Below are positions 8,704 through 12,840 of a stretch of DNA of 12,840 nucleotides, in pieces. This stretch comes from Monoraphidium neglectum. Its lineage: Eukaryota > Chlorophyta > Chlorophyceae > Sphaeropleales > Selenastraceae. Both the position numbers and the translations under genes were made by a program. Every line of letters starts with the position of its first letter. The stretch's first letter is position 1. The stretch is from assembly GCF_000611645.1 (NCBI RefSeq), contig NW_014012564.1:5214-18053 (forward strand). The letters are read 5' to 3'. Under the pieces are notes generated by a model. The model made no database searches. It saw only the letters and a list, made by a program, of their open reading frames with translations, and was not told the origin of the DNA.

Positions 8704-8809
8704 ATGGCGAGGGGCTATTGGGCCCTCTTCGTGGTGTGGTTTCTCGTTCCCGCTGCCGCATGGCGACCACTACGCAGTGGCAGCCCGGCTCGCCTGCTGC
8801 TGGCTCAAG
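8704..8809 (+). other. Exon 1 of the Cys-rich gene: signal peptide
   Basis: Encodes 35 residues plus one base, starting MARGYWALFVVWFLVPAAAW, a clear hydrophobic signal sequence with small residues at the expected cleavage site. The donor AAG/GTGCTG (phase 1) joins the acceptor TTCCAG at 8949, restoring the frame that leads into the first Cys domain. The start has purine at -3 and G at +4. The exon is chosen by signal-peptide logic and frame, so confidence in the exact donor is moderate. Confidence 0.6.
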
Positions 8810-11800
8810 GTGCTGCCCACCCGCCTAGCGGGCGACCGCTTGTTGGATGTGTCCCCGCAGCACGCTGCACTGTCCGGCGCGCTTGTGACGCCCACAGTGC
8901 ACCTAAACTCTGCCGAGACTATGCATCTCGCAACCGGGTGCGGTTCCAGGGACTCAAGCATACACCAACAAGGCCGCATCTGGCGCCGTCGGCGTCACCG
9001 GGTGCCCCTGCCTACCGCAATGGTCCTGGCAGAGCAGCGACACGAGCGCCTACCTGGGAACCAACCAGATCCTCCTGAGCGGCTGCGCCAACCCCAATGA
9101 CGACCCAGGCGGTGCGCACACGCTGCGCTGTGCCGCGTCCTCAGGTTCATGGTGTGCTCTCCATCCGCTCCCGCGTTCAAGACGCTTCCATTCAAATACA
9201 ATGTGTGCACCTCCACTTTGCTTACCACACGCATCACGCTGTGTTCTTTGCTCTGTTGCAGTTTCTGCACACGTCTAAGGCACCAGCACTCACCAGTATC
9301 GGCTCCTCATTTGGAGAAGGCACGTTATTGGCGCGCCACGCCAACCCACTCAGGTGACTGGTGCGTAGTCAACACCACAAATTGCACCTCTTTCTACGGC
9401 AAGTTTGTGAGTAACTCCACTGGGCAGGAGGTCGGCTGGGACTACTGCACTGCTACAAGGTGGGCTATCCATATGCAAATGGCTTGCACGTGCATGCTGC
9501 TGTGGCCTTGAGAATTTCAGAGTCAGAGCAGCTGCAGTCTGGTTCCTTGGACATGCGCCACACCAGGGCCAATCACTACTGGATCAGCAAGCGACGACAA
9601 CGGGCACAGCCGTAGCAGCGCCTGCTGCACTTCCAGTCCTGGCCACGCAATGCAGTGAATCCCACTCATCAACGCAGGGACCGCACAACCCAAGGATGCC
9701 TCTGCAGCGCGAGGTGGTGGCCGCCAGTGAACGGCACACCCCGGCCGCCGCTGTACGCGGGCGCGCCAGGCGCCGAGGCCGCGCCGGCGTCGGCGGCGGA
9801 CAGCGGCGGCGCCGCGATCGAGGGGCGCTGTGTGGTGGCGCCAACCCCTGATGGCGCCAGCTCGAGCCGATCGTGGTGCTATGGTAACGCCAATTGCACT
9901 GCATGCACACACAATGGCTGTGGGGGCCTGAGCCTGCCGCACCAGCCGTCAAGTCGGCTCTTGCTGCCGTCGAACGGCACTCACTATCTCCCGCACTGCT
10001 GTGGTGTCCGTAATCTGCCCCGCAGTCGCCCCGGGGAGCTGTGATGGGGGCAGGATGCCGACACAAGGTACGACCAGGCGCAGCACACCAGCTGCCATCG
10101 TGCACTCTTTCCCCCCGTCCATGGCACCTGGAGTTATGACGTCTTCCTGAACTTTCCTAGGCGCATTTCGATATGCAATTTCTCACATCCAGCTGAAGGT
10201 GTCTTGGAGCCTCAGTGCTACTCTCTGGCACGAATCCTGTCCTCCCCGCAGGCATCGCAGACCCGTACAGCACCCCCTTTGACTTCTGTACAGACGCCAC
10301 ATACGACGCCGAGCGCTCCAGCGACCCGCCGCTGACGCCTAAAGAGCTGGCCACGCTGCCGCCGGTGCCGGCCGGCCCCGCCTACAAGGCGGACCCGCAA
10401 ACCGGCAGGCGGGTGTACCGCTTCACGACCCAGGCCAACTGCACATGCTCGCCTCGGAGCTGGGACCACTACGACCCGGTGAGAGCGGCGATGATAACCT
10501 TGGACGATCTGGAGTTGTTGTCAAAGCTTGGCGCTTGTTGCCATGATTTTGCTGCTGGTGTCGTGGTTTTTAGCCCGAGTGGCATGGAGGTGGTGGGCTC
10601 AGAATTCTTCTGGCCCGTTGGCGCACTTGTGCCTGGAGGAAGCCGAGAGTGGTAGCGGCAGCGGCGGGCAAGGTTATGGACGAGTCAGCTGGTGCCTACG
10701 AGCCAACCGGCAGTGCACAGTACTTCGACGCAATAGTCCCTAACGTCCCCTCATGCATTCCTGGCAGCCCCACGTGCCCTCGCTGCCTGCACTGCCGTGG
10801 CACAATCAACACCCAGGTGACTGGCGCCCCGAACAGCAGCTTTGTAGGGTGCGCAGACTCCGACCCGTTGTACTTCCCGTTTGGCCCCTGGTAAGCGCAA
10901 TATGTTATGCGAAATCGTGGTGTACACCACGGGGTTTAGGGGCCGTAGGGGGCGCATGCAATTCTGGAAAAGCATTTGTGCCTTGAGGATATCTTTCATG
11001 GCAAGCTGCATGTTGCCTAGGAGAGTGAGTCATCAGGCCTGGAGACTGCTCCCACCTGGCACTGTGCTGATCAAATCAGACTGCCTTGTGCATGACACAG
11101 CTGCACGCGGCTGGCAAATGTCGTGCACTGCAAATTCTCCGCCTGCCCGCGGCACCCGACTCAACGCACCCGACCCTCAGCCGTAATCGACCACCTCCAA
11201 ACCTAGCAGCTCACACCAATCCCCCTCATAGGCAGCACGCACCATGCATCAAGAACCATGTACCCTGAACCTTAAGCCTCAAAACTCTCAGCCGAGCTGC
11301 AATCGTGTTCGCGCACCCAGCGCCGCAGCCATCGCCTTCCACTGCCCGCAGGTGCCCCGTAGACCCGCGCAACTGCAGCTCGTTCTTTGGCGCCTACAAG
11401 GCAGAACAGGGCAACGTCCTGTTCCACTATGATTACGTAAGCCTTGAGGAAGCTTCCCATTGGCGCACACCGCACCAATCCCTCCTCATGCATGGAACCC
11501 TTCCAGCTCATTGGATGCGAGCCCACAATCGGGCTGTCAACCGGCGCGTCGGCAGCCGCATGTGCATGGTCTGTCGATGTTTGCTGACCTTCCGGCGCCA
11601 GAGGCATGCAAGGCGTGAGCCGCCTGCAGGCCAAACAGGTCCGGAAGTCATGGCGTTGCCCCTGCTCTCAGTCGCCTAGTGGCTTTTCAACCCATCGCCT
11701 TTTTCTCAGCTGGCTCTGGCTCATCCCCCGCTCGATCTGCCGCGGCCCGCGCCCGCCGCTCGCAGTGCGGGCCCGTCCGCGCCACGACTGTGAGCGGCTG

Positions 11801-12840
11801 CCTGTGCGCGGGGCTATGGAAGGACCCCGCAAACCAGACCCACACAGGCAACGCCTGCGTCTCGACCCCAGAGTGGGTGGCTGGGGACTTGCGCACGTGC
11901 AGAGCGGGATCTGGTGTGCAGAAAGTGCCCTTGCCAGGCGCCAGGGTCGCCACAGAGCACCTGCACAGCAGGCCCCCTCCAATTCACGCCAGCTGATGAC
12001 ACGTGCTGCGACAAGTGCGGCCCCAGGGTCACCCTCACCGGCCCCCTTGCTTACCTCGACTCTGCATGCTTTGCACGGCTGACCTGAACAACTTGTTGTT
12101 ACTTAAATCGGGTGCGCATACATTGCCAACCGCCCCTGCAGGCGGCCTGATGGTACCTGGTGCTACGTGGACGCAGGCAGCTGCCCCAAGCCGCCCGCCG
12201 GCACAGACCCGCCAGTCTCCCTCCGTTGGGACTGGTGCGCGCCGCCGCCGGGCTACACGCCGCCCGCAGGCGTCGCGGGCCCGTCGGCTGCCGCCGCCGC
12301 CGCCGCCGCAGCCAAGCTGGGTGCTGAGCCGTGTGTCGAGTCCATCTATCTTGGCATGACGTGCAGCGACCAAGGAGGTGCGTGCGCGACCACCGCCACC
12401 GCGGCAGACGAGAATCCTAGGCAGACACACCCCGCTGTCTGCGGACGCCGCTGCCTCGCTTTCAGCAGCGCCCCGTTTCACACGGCGCCTTCATGGCGGC
12501 GGCTGCGGCGCCTCGCTCGCGTTTGCTCGAGCACCAGCACTCCACCGCCGCCGGGGCTAGTGCATCTGATGATTTGCTCGTCCTGAAATATTCCCCATCG
12601 CCCTCTCCGCCGCCATGGCGCTTGCCGCTGCCGCCGCTGACACCTCTTCGGTCCGTCTGCTGTGGCTGTCTCCTGCGCCGCTTCACAACTTTGCCGTTTG
12701 TTTTTTTCCAGCGGCGGCGGCGCCGCCCGCGCCCTCTTCCTCGCCCACGGCCGTGCCGCCGCCTTCGGCTTCGCCTCCGCCTTCGCCGCCGCAGCCGCCG
12801 CCCCAGCCGCCTTCTTTGCTGCCGCAGCTGCAGCCGCAGC
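8704..12840 (+). CDS. Secreted protein with four tandem kringle/FnII-like six-cysteine domains and a Pro/Ser-rich tail, partial at 3' end
   Basis: Exons 8704-8809, 8950-9111, 9354-9459, 9678-9883, 10026-10067, 10252-10478, 10817-10890, 11352-11436, 11766-11872, 12142-12377 and 12712-12840 (runs off the edge), all GT-AG with matching phases, 493 residues visible. Order: signal peptide (1-19), four Cys domains (54-121, 132-220, 271-337, 348-404), Ala9 run and Pro linker, a further Cys pair (436, 446), then a Ser/Pro-rich tract. Each domain has the plan C-x-C...W...C...(P/S)D...W-C-x-V...C...(W/F/Y)-D-x-C. C4-C5 spacing is six residues in every copy and C5-C6 is 20, 20, 20 and 17, which strongly supports the splicing model. 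The core resembles the end of kringle and fibronectin-II modules; ligand unknown. N-glycosylation sequons at N96, N99 and N110 fit secretion. Probable extracellular matrix or surface glycoprotein (inference). Least certain is exon 1 and its link to exon 2. Confidence 0.8.
9003..9448 (+). other. Cys domain 1 (residues 54-121)
   Basis: Motifs GCPCLPQWSWQ, SGCANPNDDPGG, DWCVVNTTNC and GWDYC. Cysteines 54, 56, 81, 93, 100 and 121. The intron 9112-9353 (phase 1) falls just before the W-C pair. This copy is closest to the presumed consensus and carries three N-glycosylation sequons. Confidence 0.85.
9697..10289 (+). other. Cys domain 2 (residues 132-220)
   Basis: Motifs GCLCSARWW, GRCVVAPTPDG, SWCYVAPGSC and PFDFC; cysteines 132, 134, 176, 192, 199 and 220. 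The C2-C3 interval (41 residues) is expanded by an Ala/Pro/Gly-rich insertion. Two introns interrupt it, one directly after W-C-Y (phase 1) and one before F-D-F-C (phase 1), leaving a 42-nt exon at 10026-10067. Confidence 0.8.
10440..11768 (+). other. Cys domain 3 (residues 271-337)
   Basis: Motifs NCTCSPRSWDHYDP, SFVGCADSDPLY, GPWCPVDPRNC and HYDYC; cysteines 271, 273, 295, 309, 316 and 337. It is split by three introns: after DP (phase 0), inside the Trp codon of W-C (phase 2) and directly before the last Cys (phase 0). Asn replaces the Gly that precedes the first Cys in the other copies. Confidence 0.82.
11799..12238 (+). other. Cys domain 4 (residues 348-404)
   Basis: Motifs GCLCAGLWKDP, NACVSTPERPDG, TWCYVDAGSC and WDWC; cysteines 348, 350, 367, 379, 386 and 404. 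This is the shortest copy, with 16 residues between C2 and C3. One intron (11873-12141, phase 2) lies before the PDGTWC motif. Confidence 0.85.
12287..12313 (+). repeat. GCC trinucleotide repeat coding for Ala9
   Basis: Nine alanine codons, seven of them GCC, in the linker after Cys domain 4. The frame is the one fixed by the domain, so this is a coding microsatellite that may vary in length. Confidence 0.85.
12712..12840 (+). other. Exon 11 of the Cys-rich gene: Pro/Ser-rich tract, partial
   Basis: A strong polypyrimidine tract and acceptor TTTTTTTCCAG (12701-12711) precede a frame (phase 1 join) rich in P, S, A and Q, with PPPS and SPPP units. Such tracts are typical of hydroxyproline-rich wall glycoproteins of green algae such as pherophorins. 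It continues past the right edge. Confidence 0.7.

Noticed and set aside
8594..9100. 168-codon plus-strand open frame before the Cys-rich gene
   Set aside because: It reads the first Cys-domain exon in the wrong frame and has no domain or signal peptide.
9400..9412. Internal donor-like GTGAGT inside Cys-gene exon 3
   Set aside because: Using it would remove the W-D-Y-C end of domain 1, and no fitting acceptor restores the domain.
10649..10816. Extension of Cys-gene exon 7 upstream to include SPTCPRCLHC
   Set aside because: The extra Cys residues break the six-Cys plan, and acceptor CCCAG at 10816 gives the phase 0 join that matches the other domains.
1..12840. Bacterial operon, CRISPR array, transposon ends, tRNA or rRNA
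   Set aside because: No operon-like spacing, regular repeat-spacer series, transposase motif or cloverleaf/rRNA signature was seen; the tandem repeats present are simple intronic ones.

Overview
The window is nuclear DNA of a GC-rich, intron-dense eukaryote. The best fit is a unicellular green alga of the Chlorella/Trebouxiophyceae type. Reasons: short coding exons (about 40-340 nt) with GT-AG introns of roughly 110-1060 nt, strong codon GC bias, CA/TG microsatellites in introns, a secreted protein that runs into a Ser/Pro-rich hydroxyproline-glycoprotein-like tract, and no sign of bacterial operons. No RNA gene, transposon, CRISPR array or virus was recognised. The assignment to a lineage is inference; no species is claimed.

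Layout. (1) Positions 1-5795, minus strand: a secreted subtilisin-family (S8) serine protease whose 3' end, with the catalytic Ser, lies beyond the left edge. I reconstructed 15 exons (plus one possible extra 48-nt exon) that join in frame with matching phases at every junction: signal peptide, carbohydrate-binding-like beta-sandwich, I9 inhibitor propeptide, Ala/Pro-rich linker, then the S8 catalytic core with the Asp and His motifs. (2) Positions 5796-6452: a 657-bp divergent intergenic region with a comparatively AT-rich core, probably holding both promoters. (3) Positions 6453-7630, plus strand: a three-exon gene for a 195-aa protein with a disordered basic/Gln-rich N-terminus and a coiled-coil C-terminus; family not recognised. 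(4) Positions 7631-8703: about 1.07 kb without a convincing gene (3' UTR of the previous gene plus promoter of the next). (5) Positions 8704-12840, plus strand: a secreted multi-domain protein, cut by the right edge, with 11 exons visible. It has a signal peptide, four tandem six-cysteine domains that resemble the C-terminal core of kringle/fibronectin-II modules, and a Pro/Ser-rich tail.

The reconstructed cysteine spacings of the four domains agree closely (C-x-C at the start and exactly six residues between C4 and C5 in all four). That agreement is independent support for the exon model, since six-frame ORFs alone scatter this protein over all three plus frames. The protease and the Cys-rich protein are both secreted and both look extracellular-matrix or cell-wall directed (binding-type modules), but a shared pathway is only inference.
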